This document shows, piece after piece, positions 45,746 through 54,782 of a DNA stretch of 64,000 nucleotides. Position 1 is the first letter of the stretch; every line of letters starts with the position of its first letter. Origin of the DNA: Leucobacter sp. wl10 (lineage in GTDB: Bacteria > Actinomycetota > Actinomycetes > Actinomycetales > Microbacteriaceae). Under the pieces are notes generated by a model. That model made no database searches and had not been told where the DNA came from. It was given only the letters and a program-made list of their open reading frames with translations. The stretch lies in assembly GCF_003569785.1 (NCBI RefSeq), contig NZ_KZ983987.1:331853-395852 (forward strand), written 5' to 3'. The translations under genes and the position numbers were made by a program.

Positions 45746-47632
45746 CTAGAGATTCATGCCGACTCGGCGCCGCCTGGCGACGATCGCCGCGCCGCCGCCG
45801 AGCGCGAGCAGCGCGATGACGGCGAGCAGGATCGGCAGCTGCGCGCCCGTGGTCGCGAGCGGACCGCCGCCGCCGCCCGAGCCGCCGCCGGCGCCCGCGG
45901 GCGGATCCGAGGGCTGCTCGGGGCCCGGGGCCGGGGCGGGAGCCGGGGTCTCGACCACCGAGACGGCCGTGGAGAGGCTCGTGCCGGTCTTCGAGCCGGT
46001 CACCGTCACGGTCTGCTCGCCGAGGGTCTTCGGAGCGGTCACCGTGAAGGTCGCGGAGCCGTTCTTCACGTCCTGCTGTCCCAGAGCCTCCGAGCCGAGG
46101 GACGCACTGGCCTGCCAGTCGGCGTCCATGCCCTCGACGGCAACCGTGAACTCCTCGCCCGGTTTCACCTCCGAGGCGCTGGCGGAGATCGTGGCGTCAG
46201 CGCTCAGCGCCGGCAGATCCCGGTTGAGCCCGAGGGTGTTCGCGGAGATGAAGAACATGTCGGTCTGGTCGAGCAGGCCCACCACGTTCCCGGCGCCCGG
46301 CCCGTATCCGGCGACCCGTACCTGGGAGCCGGTGTGCTGCATCGAAGAACCCGGCTCGGCGTTGGTGTAGCCGACGATCATGGACTGGCCCTCCTGGGTG
46401 AGCAGGTTGACGCTCGCCCCGGGGGGCGTGCTGCCCAGGATCTGGCTGGTGTGCGCGTGGTCGGCGCTCACCAGCACCAGGGTGTCGCCGTTGGTCTTCG
46501 CGAAGTCGAGTGCCGACTGCACGGCTTCGTCGAGGTCGACGGTCTCGCCGATCTGGCCGCACGCGTTGGCCGCGTGATCCTGCTTGTCGATGCTCGCGCC
46601 CTCGACCTGGAGGAAGAAGCCCTTCTGGTTGTCGAGCAGGCCGATCGCCTTCGAGGTGAGCGAGCCGAGCGAGAGCCCCGTGTCGAGGCGCTCGGGGTTC
46701 GGCGTGCAGGCCTGCGGGGCGAGGTCGCCGCCGCCGACGGTGGCCTGGGGGCCCTGCCAGCGAACCGGGAAGTTGCCGTCGGCGAACAGGCCCAGCAGCG
46801 GCTGCTGCTGGTCGGCCGCGGTCACCGCGTTCAGACCCGCCGCGTCGTTCACCAGCTGGTATCCGCGCTCCTGAGCCTGCTCGACGAGCGTGCGGCCCTT
46901 CCACTGGCCGCCCTTCGCGGTCTGGTTGAAGCTTTCCGAGCCGCCCCCGAGGGTGACGTCGGGGCGCACGTTCAGCAGCTGCTCGCTGATCGATCCGAGG
47001 CCGCCGTTCTCGACCGCCTCCGGCGTGCACCGCTGGCTCGTCTCGTCCGGGCCGAAGCAGCCTCGCTGTGAGATGTGCGCGACCTCTGCGCCGGGGGTGG
47101 CGTCCTGGATCGCGGAGGTCGAGACGTTGCCGGTCTTCTTGCCGTTGGCCTTCGCCAGCTCGAGCAGAGTGGACTGCGGGTTGCCCGCGTAGTCGACGCT
47201 GAGGCTGCCGTCGACAGCCTTGGTGCCGGTCGACCAGGCGCTCGCGGTCGAGGCCGACTCCGAGGCGTAGTCGACGGTGCCGTCCTTGGTCACGGAGTAG
47301 GTCGAGTACTGGCCGGTGAGGGGGAGCGCGTCGATGCCGGCGAAGGACCCGGAGGCGCCCTGGGTGTAGTTGCGGGCCACCGTGATCTCGGAGTCGCCCA
47401 TGCCGTCTCCGATGATCAGGATCACGTTCTTGGCGGGGCCGTCGACGAGCGCGTCGCGCAGCGCTTGGGTGCGGTCGCCGTCCAAGCGCGCCGCACCGCC
47501 GTTGTCGGTGATGCGGTCGCCCTCGACGGCGTTGGCGGGTGCGGCGAGCAGGAGCCCGGATCCCGCCATGAGCGCGGCCATGGCGAGCGCCGCGGCGGCG
47601 CGTGCGCCCCGTTTTCTGAGGTGTGCAGTCAT
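45746..47632 (-). CDS. phoA: Alkaline phosphatase, secreted and wall-anchored
   Basis: 628 residues. A Sec signal ends near residue 35 (LLLAAPANA). The catalytic domain is close to the E. coli type: metal-binding IIGDGMGDSE, nucleophile Ser126 in ESASTASAW, GASIDKQDHAANACG, SADHAHTSQI and QHTGSQVRVAGYGP. The residue before the nucleophile is Glu125 where DSA is usual. After residue 500 comes an Ig-like domain, a Pro/Gly stretch, LATTG (592-596), a membrane helix and RRRR: a sortase signal of the LAxTG kind. It releases phosphate from esters outside the cell. Upstream 11-bp repeats may be a PhoP site. Confidence 0.92.
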   Translation of the reverse strand: MTAHLRKRGARAAAALAMAALMAGSGLLLAAPANAVEGDRITDNGGAARLDGDRTQALRDALVDGPAKNVILIIGDGMGDSEITVARNYTQGASGSFAGIDALPLTGQYSTYSVTKDGTVDYASESASTASAWSTGTKAVDGSLSVDYAGNPQSTLLELAKANGKKTGNVSTSAIQDATPGAEVAHISQRGCFGPDETSQRCTPEAVENGGLGSISEQLLNVRPDVTLGGGSESFNQTAKGGQWKGRTLVEQAQERGYQLVNDAAGLNAVTAADQQQPLLGLFADGNFPVRWQGPQATVGGGDLAPQACTPNPERLDTGLSLGSLTSKAIGLLDNQKGFFLQVEGASIDKQDHAANACGQIGETVDLDEAVQSALDFAKTNGDTLVLVSADHAHTSQILGSTPPGASVNLLTQEGQSMIVGYTNAEPGSSMQHTGSQVRVAGYGPGAGNVVGLLDQTDMFFISANTLGLNRDLPALSADATISASASEVKPGEEFTVAVEGMDADWQASASLGSEALGQQDVKNGSATFTVTAPKTLGEQTVTVTGSKTGTSLSTAVSVVETPAPAPAPGPEQPSDPPAGAGGGSGGGGGPLATTGAQLPILLAVIALLALGGGAAIVARRRRVGMNL

Positions 47633-47690
47633 GGTGTCGTGTGTGTCCTTCCGTGTGTCGCGTCTTCGGTGACAAGCGACAAGGTACCGA

Positions 47691-47706
47691 GGCCGTTCGA
47701 ACGGCC
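47691..47706. promoter_or_regulatory. 16-bp perfect palindrome upstream of phoA
   Basis: GGCCGTTCGAACGGCC is fully self-complementary and lies 59 nt before the phoA start. It contains GTTCGAAC, but the half-sites are too close for the usual LexA site. It may bind a dimeric repressor or form a cruciform. Confidence 0.4.
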
Positions 47707-47717
47707 GGGCTGCAATC

Positions 47718-47757
47718 GATGAACGACCGGTGGCGCGAACCTGTCGCTCGCCTGAAC
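47718..47757 (-). promoter_or_regulatory. Candidate PHO box of phoA
   Basis: On the minus strand four heptamers recur every 11 nt: GTTCAGG, CGACAGG, CGCCACC and GTTCATC. Actinobacterial PhoP binds GTTCACC-like repeats with 11-bp phasing; two of the four are good matches. It sits just upstream of the palindrome. Confidence 0.35.
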
Positions 47758-47814
47758 GATTCCGCTGCGCCGGCTGCCCGGACCTCGCGAAGGCGAAGCG
47801 GGGCTCCGGGGCCC

Positions 47815-48480
47815 TCAGACCGAGCGGAGCACCGCGACGACGCGCCCGAGCACCTCGGCGTGATCGCCGAGGATCGGCTCGAAGGCGCTGTTGCGGGGAA
47901 GCAGCCAGGTGTGGCCGTCGCGACGACGGAAGACCTTGACCGTGGCCTCGCCGTCGAGCATCGCGGCGACGATGTCGCCGTTCTCGGCCTCGCGCTGCTG
48001 GCGCACCACCACGAAGTCGCCGTCGCAGATGGCGGCGTCGATCATCGATTCGCCCACCACGCGCAGCATGAAGAGCTGACCGTCGCCGACCAGCTGCCGG
48101 GGGAGGGGCACGATCTCCTCGACCTGCTGGTCGGCGGTGATGGGTACGCCCGCGGCGATCTGACCGACGAGCGGTACGTAGGCGGCCTCCTCCGGCTGCT
48201 GCGCGGGGGAGTCGGAGATCGCGCCGCTGGTCTCGGCGAGCTCGACGAGGAGCTCGAGTGCACGCGGGCGGTTCGGATCGCGTCTGATGCACCCCGCGAG
48301 CTCGAGCCGGCTGAGCTGGTGGGTGACGCTGGAGAGCGAGGAGAGCCCGACGGCGTCGCCGATCTCGCGCATGCTCGGCGGATAGCCGCGGCTCTCGACG
48401 GAGCGTGCGATGTATTCCAGGATCGCCCGTTGCTTCTCGCTCAGGGGCTTCGCGGAAGGTTGCGCGGCTGCATTGCTCAT
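47815..48480 (-). CDS. lexA: SOS repressor LexA
   Basis: 221 residues. The winged-helix DNA-binding domain spans about 12-75 ([19 protein letters not shown]). The self-cleavage site is Ala110-Gly111 in IAAGVPI, with Ser145 in VVGESMI and Lys182 in EATVKVF as the catalytic dyad. AAAGGA lies just before the ATG. The 249-nt region to the divergent LysM gene holds several LexA boxes, so it represses itself and the inhibitor together. Confidence 0.97.
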   Translation of the reverse strand: MSNAAAQPSAKPLSEKQRAILEYIARSVESRGYPPSMREIGDAVGLSSLSSVTHQLSRLELAGCIRRDPNRPRALELLVELAETSGAISDSPAQQPEEAAYVPLVGQIAAGVPITADQQVEEIVPLPRQLVGDGQLFMLRVVGESMIDAAICDGDFVVVRQQREAENGDIVAAMLDGEATVKVFRRRDGHTWLLPRNSAFEPILGDHAEVLGRVVAVLRSV

Positions 48481-48587
48481 CGCCGTCCTTTCTCGTCGCG
48501 GTTCGGGGAGCGGAATCCATGAATGTCGGTGGTTGCTGATTCAGTGATCCCGTTGCTCGAAACTTTAGCCGCTGAGTTCGAACACGG

Positions 48588-48603
48588 GCAAACACACGTT
48601 CGA
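48588..48603. promoter_or_regulatory. LexA box 1 (lexA / LysM intergenic)
   Basis: GCAAACACACGTTCGA matches TCGAAC-N4-GTTCGA with two mismatches in the left arm. Confidence 0.5.
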
Positions 48604-48619
48604 GTGTCGCGGAAAAAAG

Positions 48620-48635
48620 CGGAACATGTGTTCGA
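48620..48635. promoter_or_regulatory. LexA box 2 (lexA / LysM intergenic)
   Basis: CGGAACATGTGTTCGA has the perfect core GAAC-ATGT-GTTC and an intact right arm; two outer left bases differ. Confidence 0.75.
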
Positions 48636-48660
48636 ATCCGGGGCTTGTGGTTTCGATGCA

Positions 48661-48676
48661 TCGAATATATATTCGA
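48661..48676. promoter_or_regulatory. LexA box 3, perfect palindrome
   Basis: TCGAATATATATTCGA is a fully symmetric 16-mer differing from the consensus only at the inner C/G pair. It also overlaps the 14-bp palindrome TTCGATGCATCGAA at 48652-48665. Confidence 0.7.
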
Positions 48677-48689
48677 AACACGTGTTCGC
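48674..48689. promoter_or_regulatory. LexA box 4, overlapping box 3
   Basis: CGAAACACGTGTTCGC shares three bases with box 3, so two LexA dimers could not easily sit at both sites at once. Confidence 0.6.
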
Positions 48690-48729
48690 GCGGCGCAGCC
48701 GGCGGCATGGAGGAGAAGGGACACCACTC

Positions 48730-49152
48730 ATGAGCGCACAGATGACTCTGGCCCCCCGAACGGGCGAGGGCGCCGCGGTTTCGGATGCTTCCGTCGCGGG
48801 GGCCCGCAGGCTGCGATTGACCCGTCGGGGACGGGTGGTGTTCGGCGGGGTGGCGACGGTGCTCGTCGCGGGCCTCCTCGCGTTCCTCGCAGCGATCGGG
48901 GCGCCCCGGGCGATCGCCTCCGATTCCGGGAGCAGCCAGCAGTTCCAGTACGTGGTGGTGCAGCCCGGCTCCTCGCTGTGGGAAGTGGCCACCCAGCTCG
49001 ATCCCTCGGCCGATCCCCGTGATCTGGTCGCTGAGATCGTGCAGCTCAATCAGCTCGACGACTCCGGCGTCGTTGCCGGTCAGCCCCTCGCGGTGCCGAT
49101 GCGCTATGCCGAGAGCCCGGTCACGGTACCGGAGGATCAGTTGGGCATCTAG
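48730..49152 (+). CDS. SOS-induced LysM cell-division inhibitor (ChiZ/DivS/YneA type)
   Basis: 140 residues: a short cytoplasmic tail, one membrane helix (about 36-58), and an extracytoplasmic LysM domain (about 72-120, VVVQPGSSLWEVATQL and VVAGQPLAVP). Small LysM membrane proteins divergent from lexA, such as ChiZ in mycobacteria and YneA in Bacillus, delay septation during DNA damage. The ATG has GGAGGAGAAGGG 8-20 nt upstream. Its promoter lies among four LexA boxes shared with lexA. Confidence 0.88.
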   Translation: MSAQMTLAPRTGEGAAVSDASVAGARRLRLTRRGRVVFGGVATVLVAGLLAFLAAIGAPRAIASDSGSSQQFQYVVVQPGSSLWEVATQLDPSADPRDLVAEIVQLNQLDDSGVVAGQPLAVPMRYAESPVTVPEDQLGI

Positions 49153-49347
49153 GGGCCCGTGAGAGCGTGATCGGGAGGGAGTGGCCGGGGCGCTTTCTGC
49201 GGTGTGCGAGGCCTGTCGTGCCGCCGCGACTGAGGTGAACAGCTCGTGCACGCGTGAAGAACTCTGCGTTTCTCAGGTCGGTCGGCGGTTTCGCGATGAG
49301 ATATTCGAAGGGATCCTGACCCGCCTCTCGAAAGAGCACCACCGCAA

Positions 49348-52300
49348 TTGAATACGACGCCGTCGAGTGACCGCGCGCCCGGCACCGGGCCGCAGGACGC
49401 CGCAGTCCCAGTCCCAGCCCCAGCGCCGCCTCCCTCTCTTCGCGAGCCCTCGCAGGCGGGTGCTCCCGCGCACGACCAGACTCCCGCGCACGACCAGACT
49501 CCCCTCACCCGAGGCTCGAGCGCCGCCCCCGAGCGCACGCTCATCGATATTCTCCGAGCGACCGCGGCGAGGCACCCCGACGCCTCCGCCATCGACGACG
49601 GCTCGGGGGCGCTCAGCTACACCGAGCTTCTCGCGGCAGTGGAGGCCGGGGCCGCAGAACTGCGCGAGGCCGGCGTGCGCCGAGGCGACCGGGTGGGGGT
49701 GCGCATCGATTCGGGGTCGCAGCGTCTGTATATCGCCATCCTCGCGATCATCCGCGCGGGTGCGGCCTACGTACCCGTCGACGCCGACGACACCAACGAG
49801 CGCGCGCGCCTCGTGTTCGGGGAGGCCCGCGTACGAGGGATCATGGGCAACGGCGGGTACGCGCCGCGGGACGCCGTGGATGACGAGCCGGCCCCGGCTC
49901 GCACGAGCGGCGATCGCGCGGTCGCCGACGCGCAGGAGCCGGGTCCCGGTGACGACGCGTGGATCATCTTCACCTCGGGGTCGACGGGCGTGCCCAAGGG
50001 GGTCGCGGTGACGCACCGCTCCGCCGCTGCCTTCGTCGACGCCGAGGCAAAGCTCTTCCTGCGCGACGATCCGCTTTCGCCGGGGGATCGCGTGCTCGCC
50101 GGGCTCTCGGTCGCGTTCGACGCGTCGTGCGAGGAGATGTGGCTCGCGTGGCGCCATGGCGCCTGCCTGGTGCCGGCGCCGCGGGCGCTGGTGAGGTCCG
50201 GTGAGGATCTCGCCCAGTGGTTGGTGCGCCAGGGGATCACCGTGGTCTCGACCGTGCCCACGCTCGCCGCCATGTGGCCGGCTGAAGCTATCGAGAACGT
50301 CCGCCTGCTCATCTTCGGCGGCGAGGCCTGCCCCCCGGAGCTCGCGGCGCGCCTCGTCGAGGACGGCCGCGAGGTGTGGAACACCTACGGTCCCACGGAG
50401 GCGACGGTCGTGTCCTGCGGGTGCCGCCTCGACGGTGCGAGCCCCATCAGCATCGGCCTGCCGCTCGACGGCTGGGACCTCGCGGTGGTCGACCCGCAGG
50501 GTCGCCGGGTGGGGCCGGGCGAGCAGGGGGAGCTGATCATCGGCGGTGTCGGCCTGGCCCGCTATCTCGATCCGTCCAAGGACGCCGAGAAGTACGCCCC
50601 CATGCCGACTCTCGGCTGGAGCCGGGCGTACCGCTCGGGCGATCTGGTGCGCTATGAGACGACGGGACTCGTCTTCCTCGGCCGCGCCGACGATCAGGTG
50701 AAGGTGGGCGGACGCCGGATCGAGCTCGGAGAGGTCGAGAACGCGCTGCAGGAACTGCCGGGCGTCACGGCGGCCGCGGCCGCGGTGCGCGAGAGCGGAG
50801 CGGGGGTGCCCGTGCTCGTCGGCTATCTCGTCGTGGAGGGAGGAGACGGCGAGGAGGGGGCGCGCAGCGACGCCGATCGGATCGACCGCGCCCTCGCTCG
50901 CGAGCACCTCGCAGCGCGACTCCCGGCCGGCGTGATGCCGCTGCTGGCCGTGGTCGATGCGCTGCCGGTGCGCACCTCCGGCAAGGTCGACCGCGCTGCC
51001 CTGCCGTGGCCGCTGCCCGCCGGAGCATCCGGGTCGGCGGAGCCGATGGGCGGGGGCAGCAACGGGTTGCGCACCGATGCCGAGCGCTGGCTGGCCGATC
51101 AGTGGCAGGCCGTGCTGGGCGTTCCGGTGCCGGACGCCGCGGCCGACTTCTTCGACCTCGGCGGCGGTTCTCTCGCGGCGGCTCAGCTTGTCTCGCGCAT
51201 CCGCGCCCGGGTGCCCGAGTTCACCGTCGCCGACATCTACGATGTCCCCCGCCTCGCTGCCATGGCGAAGGCGGTCGTCGCGACCGACTCGGCGCAGGAT
51301 CCCGCCAGCTTTCACCAGCCGAGCCCCACCCCGAGGCGCACGCAGTGGGCGCAGACCCTGGCGGGCGTGCCGCTGTTCGTCGCGAGCGGGGTGCGCTGGC
51401 TCGTGTACCTGCTCACGGCCGGGACGATCCTGCGCGCCGCCGATCCGGCAGCGTTCGCGGTGCTCCCCTCGGTGCCGTGGTGGAGTCTGCTCATCGCGAT
51501 CCTCCTCGTCTCGACGCCGTTCGGACGCATGGGCGGCGCCGCGCTCGTGGCGCGCCTGCTGCTGCGCGGGCTCCGGCCCGGGGACTATCCCCGCGGCGGC
51601 GTCACGCACATGCGGCTGTGGCTCGCCGAGCAGTTCGCCGCCCAGATCGATGCGGTGGGTCTCGCAGGCGCGCCCTGGGTGACGCTCTACGCCCGCGCGC
51701 TGGGGGCGAAGATCGGCGGCGGCGTCAGCCTCCACACGCTGCCGCCCATCACCGGCATGCTCGAACTCGGCCGACGCAGCGCCGTCGAGCCCGAGGTCGA
51801 CCTGACCGGCTACTGGATCGACGGCGACCTGCTGCGGGTGGGCGCCGTGCGCATCGGCGACGACGTCACGGTGGGCGCTCGCAGCACGCTCGCGCCCGGA
51901 ACGCGCATCGACGACGGCGCCGAGATCGCGCCCGGTTCGGCGGTGTTCGGCCGGGTGAAAGCGCGGCAGCGCTGGGCGGGGTCGCCGGCGGTGCGCGTCG
52001 GAGCCGCGGGCGCGCAGCGCGGCGGCGCCCCGGACTGGCCCGAGGAGGCGCCCCGGCAACGCGCGGTGTGGCTGCTCGCCTACGGCGTGTCCTCGGTCGG
52101 GCTTGCGCTGCTGCCCTTCGTCGCGTTCGCAGCGGGCGGCGCGATCGTCGCGCTCGGGATCCGCGACGCCGAAGACCCCGCGCGGGCGTTCCTCGGGGCG
52201 CTCGCCTGGCTGGTGCCGGCGGTGCTCTCCGCCGGCCTCGTCTACGCCGGCGCGGTCGTCGTGCTCGTGCGGCTGCTCTCGGCGGGGCTCCGGGAGGGCA

Positions 52301-53478
52301 CCTTCCCCGTTCACAGCCGTGTCGGCTGGCAGGTGTGGACCACCGAGCGGCTGCTCGACGCGACCCGCACCTTCCTCTTCCCGCTCTACTCGAGCCTGTT
52401 CACCCCCGTATGGCTCAGACTGCTCGGGGCGCGCGTCGGCCGGAACGTCGAGGCCTCGACCGTGCTGCTGCTGCCCAAGATGACGAGGATCGACGACGGC
52501 GCATTCCTCGCCGACGACACCATGGTGGCCTCCTACGAGCTGCACCGCGGCTGGTTGCGCATCGCCCGCGTGCGCATCGGCAAGCGGGCGTTCCTCGGCA
52601 ATTCGGGGATGGCGGGACCCGGCAACCGGGTGCCGAAGCACTCGCTCGTGGCCGTGCTCTCGGTCGCGCCGCAGAAGGCGAAGGCCGGATCCTCGTGGCT
52701 CGGCTCGCCCCCGGCGAGACTGCGCCGGGTCGAGCAGGGCGGGGAGGACGAGCGCACCTACCACCCGCGCGCGGGGCTGCGGGTGGCCCGGGCCCTGTGG
52801 GAGCTGTGCCGCATCGTCCCGGTGCTCGCGACCTGCGCGCTCGGGGTCGCGGTGCTGCTGACCTTCGCGTGGCTGTGGGGGATCGTGGGGCCTCTCTGGA
52901 CGCTCCTGCTCTCGGGGATCGTGATGCTCGCCGCCGGCGCGGTCGCGGCGGCCGTGACGAGTATCGCGAAGTGGGTGATCGTGGGACCGATCCGGGCCGG
53001 CGAGCAGCCGCTGTGGTCGAGCTTCGTGTGGCGGACCGAGGTGAGCGACACTTTCACCGAGATGCTCGCCGCGCCCTGGTTCGCGCGATCCGCCTCGGGA
53101 ACGCCCGCGCTGGCCGTCTGGCTGAGATCCCTCGGGGCGAAGATCGGGCACGGCGTCTGGTGCGAGTCCTACTGGCTTCCCGAGCCCGACCTCGTCACCC
53201 TCGGCGACGGATCCACCGTGAATCGGGGTTGCGTCGTGCAGACGCACCTGTTCCATGATCGAATCATGAGCATGGATGCCGTCGAACTCGAGGCCGGGGC
53301 CACGCTCGGCCCGCACAGCGTGATCCTGCCCGCCGCGACCATCGGCGCGCACGCGACCGTGGGCCCCGCTTCGCTCGTCATGCGCGGTGAGAGCGTGCCG
53401 GTCGGGTCGCGCTGGAGCGGCAACCCCATCGGCCCGTGGCGGGCGGTCAAGGTGCGCGCATACCAGTCGACGAGGTGA
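49348..53478 (+). CDS. Pls/PosA-family membrane non-ribosomal peptide synthetase (poly-amino acid synthetase-like)
   Basis: 1376 residues from a TTG, the first start after an in-frame stop at 49297; its ribosome site is poor. The adenylation domain spans about 60-550: IIFTSGSTGVPKG (A3), VAFDASCEEMW (A4), NTYGPTEATV (A5), YRSGDLVR (A7), RADDQVKVGGRRIELGE (A8), TSGKVDRAALP (A10). A carrier domain follows, with its phosphopantetheine Ser608 in DLGGGSLAA. Then come paired membrane helices alternating with three left-handed-helix-like domains (about 735-890, 1015-1120, 1230-1370). This is the plan of epsilon-poly-lysine synthetase; no condensation or thioesterase domain is seen. The acidic residues after FDAS would suit a cationic substrate, but that is inference. 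Confidence 0.92.
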   Translation: MNTTPSSDRAPGTGPQDAAVPVPAPAPPPSLREPSQAGAPAHDQTPAHDQTPLTRGSSAAPERTLIDILRATAARHPDASAIDDGSGALSYTELLAAVEAGAAELREAGVRRGDRVGVRIDSGSQRLYIAILAIIRAGAAYVPVDADDTNERARLVFGEARVRGIMGNGGYAPRDAVDDEPAPARTSGDRAVADAQEPGPGDDAWIIFTSGSTGVPKGVAVTHRSAAAFVDAEAKLFLRDDPLSPGDRVLAGLSVAFDASCEEMWLAWRHGACLVPAPRALVRSGEDLAQWLVRQGITVVSTVPTLAAMWPAEAIENVRLLIFGGEACPPELAARLVEDGREVWNTYGPTEATVVSCGCRLDGASPISIGLPLDGWDLAVVDPQGRRVGPGEQGELIIGGVGLARYLDPSKDAEKYAPMPTLGWSRAYRSGDLVRYETTGLVFLGRADDQVKVGGRRIELGEVENALQELPGVTAAAAAVRESGAGVPVLVGYLVVEGGDGEEGARSDADRIDRALAREHLAARLPAGVMPLLAVVDALPVRTSGKVDRAALPWPLPAGASGSAEPMGGGSNGLRTDAERWLADQWQAVLGVPVPDAAADFFDLGGGSLAAAQLVSRIRARVPEFTVADIYDVPRLAAMAKAVVATDSAQDPASFHQPSPTPRRTQWAQTLAGVPLFVASGVRWLVYLLTAGTILRAADPAAFAVLPSVPWWSLLIAILLVSTPFGRMGGAALVARLLLRGLRPGDYPRGGVTHMRLWLAEQFAAQIDAVGLAGAPWVTLYARALGAKIGGGVSLHTLPPITGMLELGRRSAVEPEVDLTGYWIDGDLLRVGAVRIGDDVTVGARSTLAPGTRIDDGAEIAPGSAVFGRVKARQRWAGSPAVRVGAAGAQRGGAPDWPEEAPRQRAVWLLAYGVSSVGLALLPFVAFAAGGAIVALGIRDAEDPARAFLGALAWLVPAVLSAGLVYAGAVVVLVRLLSAGLREGTFPVHSRVGWQVWTTERLLDATRTFLFPLYSSLFTPVWLRLLGARVGRNVEASTVLLLPKMTRIDDGAFLADDTMVASYELHRGWLRIARVRIGKRAFLGNSGMAGPGNRVPKHSLVAVLSVAPQKAKAGSSWLGSPPARLRRVEQGGEDERTYHPRAGLRVARALWELCRIVPVLATCALGVAVLLTFAWLWGIVGPLWTLLLSGIVMLAAGAVAAAVTSIAKWVIVGPIRAGEQPLWSSFVWRTEVSDTFTEMLAAPWFARSASGTPALAVWLRSLGAKIGHGVWCESYWLPEPDLVTLGDGSTVNRGCVVQTHLFHDRIMSMDAVELEAGATLGPHSVILPAATIGAHATVGPASLVMRGESVPVGSRWSGNPIGPWRAVKVRAYQSTR

Positions 53479-54782
53479 GCCGCGCGGTGGATTCCTACAC
53501 TCCCCGCAGCGGCGACCCCCGGTACGCCGTCGAACGCTACCGGCTCGACCTCGACTACAGGCCCCGCGTCAACCGGCTGGCGGGGCGCGCGAGACTGGAC
53601 GCCCGCGTGCTCGAGCCCACGAGGGAGTTGCGACTCGACCTCGTCGGCCTGCGCGCGTCGAAAGTGCGCGTGGACGGGCGCGTCCACGCGCAGGTCAAGC
53701 ACGACTCGCACGGGCTCCGGCTGCGGTTCGGACGCGAGCTCGTCGCGGGGGAGCGCCTCGAACTCGCGATCGACTACGCCGGTCGGCCGGGGCCCCGGCG
53801 CTCCCGCTGGGGGCGCATCGGCTGGGAGGAGCTCGAGAACGGCTCCCTCGTCGCGTCGCAGCCCACCGGCGCGCCCACCTGGTACCCGTGCAACGATCGC
53901 CTCGACGATCGTGCGAGCTACGAGATCGACATCGCCACCGACGCCGGGTTCTTCGCCGCTGCCACGGGCGCGCCCGGCGCCGTGCGCACGCGAGGCGGCC
54001 GCCGCGTCCGGTCGTTCTCGATCGGGGTGCCCACGCCGAGCTATCTCGTCGCGCTCCACGTGGGCGAGTACGCGGCGTACGATTTCGGCCGGGATGCGCG
54101 CGGTCGTCTCGTCACCTCGCCCGGGCAGGCGAGGCTCGTGCGTGCGGCGTTCGCACCGGTGCCGCGCATGATGCGGGTCTACGAGGACTGGTTCGGGCCC
54201 TACCCCCAAGAGGATCTCACGATCGTGGTGGCGCCCGAGAAGCTCGAGATCCCCCTCGAGGCCCAGGGCATGGCCACGTTCGGCATCAACCACACGGCGG
54301 CCTCGGAGCAGCGGCTCATCGCGCACGAGCTCGCCCACCAGTGGTTCGGCAACAGCGTCGGGATCGCCCGGTGGCGAGACATCTGGTTGAACGAGGGTTT
54401 CGCCTGCTACGCGGAGTGGATCTGGTCCGAGGCGTCCGGCGGCCCGTCCATCGCGTCGCTCGCCGAGACCCATCACGCGGAACTGCGTCGCTTGCCGCAG
54501 GACCTGCTGCTCGCCGACCCCGGTCCGGCCGATATGTTCGACGACCGGGTCTACAAGCGGGGCGCGTTGCTGCTCGAGGCGCTGCGCCGCACGATGGGCC
54601 CGACGGCCTTCCGGGTGCTGCTGCACGACTGGGCGGTGTCCCGGCGGCACCGGCTCGTCCTCCCCGCGGAGTTCGTCTCCCTCGCCGAGGGGCTGAGCCC
54701 CTCGCCGCTCGACGCGCTGTGGACGGCGTGGCTCGAGGCGCCCGGGCTTCCCGAGCTGCCCGTCCTGCCTCCCGGTGCCTAG
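53475..54782 (+). CDS. Compact M1 family zinc aminopeptidase
   Basis: 435 residues from a GTG that overlaps the synthetase stop (GTGA). The zinc site HELAHQW (His284, His288) with Glu307 in LNEGFACY follows HEXXH-x18-E exactly; the substrate-loop equivalent of GAMEN reads AQGMATFG near residue 265. The large C-terminal helical domain of PepN is missing, as in short actinobacterial M1 enzymes. No signal peptide is seen, so it is cytoplasmic. Coupling to a poly-amino acid synthetase suggests it trims or degrades that polymer, as Pld aminopeptidases do in poly-lysine producers. Confidence 0.88.
   Translation: MSRAVDSYTPRSGDPRYAVERYRLDLDYRPRVNRLAGRARLDARVLEPTRELRLDLVGLRASKVRVDGRVHAQVKHDSHGLRLRFGRELVAGERLELAIDYAGRPGPRRSRWGRIGWEELENGSLVASQPTGAPTWYPCNDRLDDRASYEIDIATDAGFFAAATGAPGAVRTRGGRRVRSFSIGVPTPSYLVALHVGEYAAYDFGRDARGRLVTSPGQARLVRAAFAPVPRMMRVYEDWFGPYPQEDLTIVVAPEKLEIPLEAQGMATFGINHTAASEQRLIAHELAHQWFGNSVGIARWRDIWLNEGFACYAEWIWSEASGGPSIASLAETHHAELRRLPQDLLLADPGPADMFDDRVYKRGALLLEALRRTMGPTAFRVLLHDWAVSRRHRLVLPAEFVSLAEGLSPSPLDALWTAWLEAPGLPELPVLPPGA

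Noticed and set aside
47691-47706. Palindrome as a LexA box
   Set aside because: GTTCGAAC lacks the 4-bp spacing between arms found in the lexA and recA boxes.
45746-48727. A 993-codon minus-strand frame running from lexA into phoA
   Set aside because: Only the part from 47632 downward has coding character (signal peptide and phosphatase); the upstream part overlaps lexA in another frame.
49153-49347. Small minus-strand gene before the synthetase
   Set aside because: The 73-codon frame there overlaps the end of the LysM gene, has no ribosome site and no recognisable sequence.
49273-53352. Very long open frame on the minus strand opposite the synthetase gene
   Set aside because: It is antisense to a protein with complete NRPS motifs, its translation is Arg/Gly/His-rich without domains, and such frames are expected from strong G/C third-position bias.
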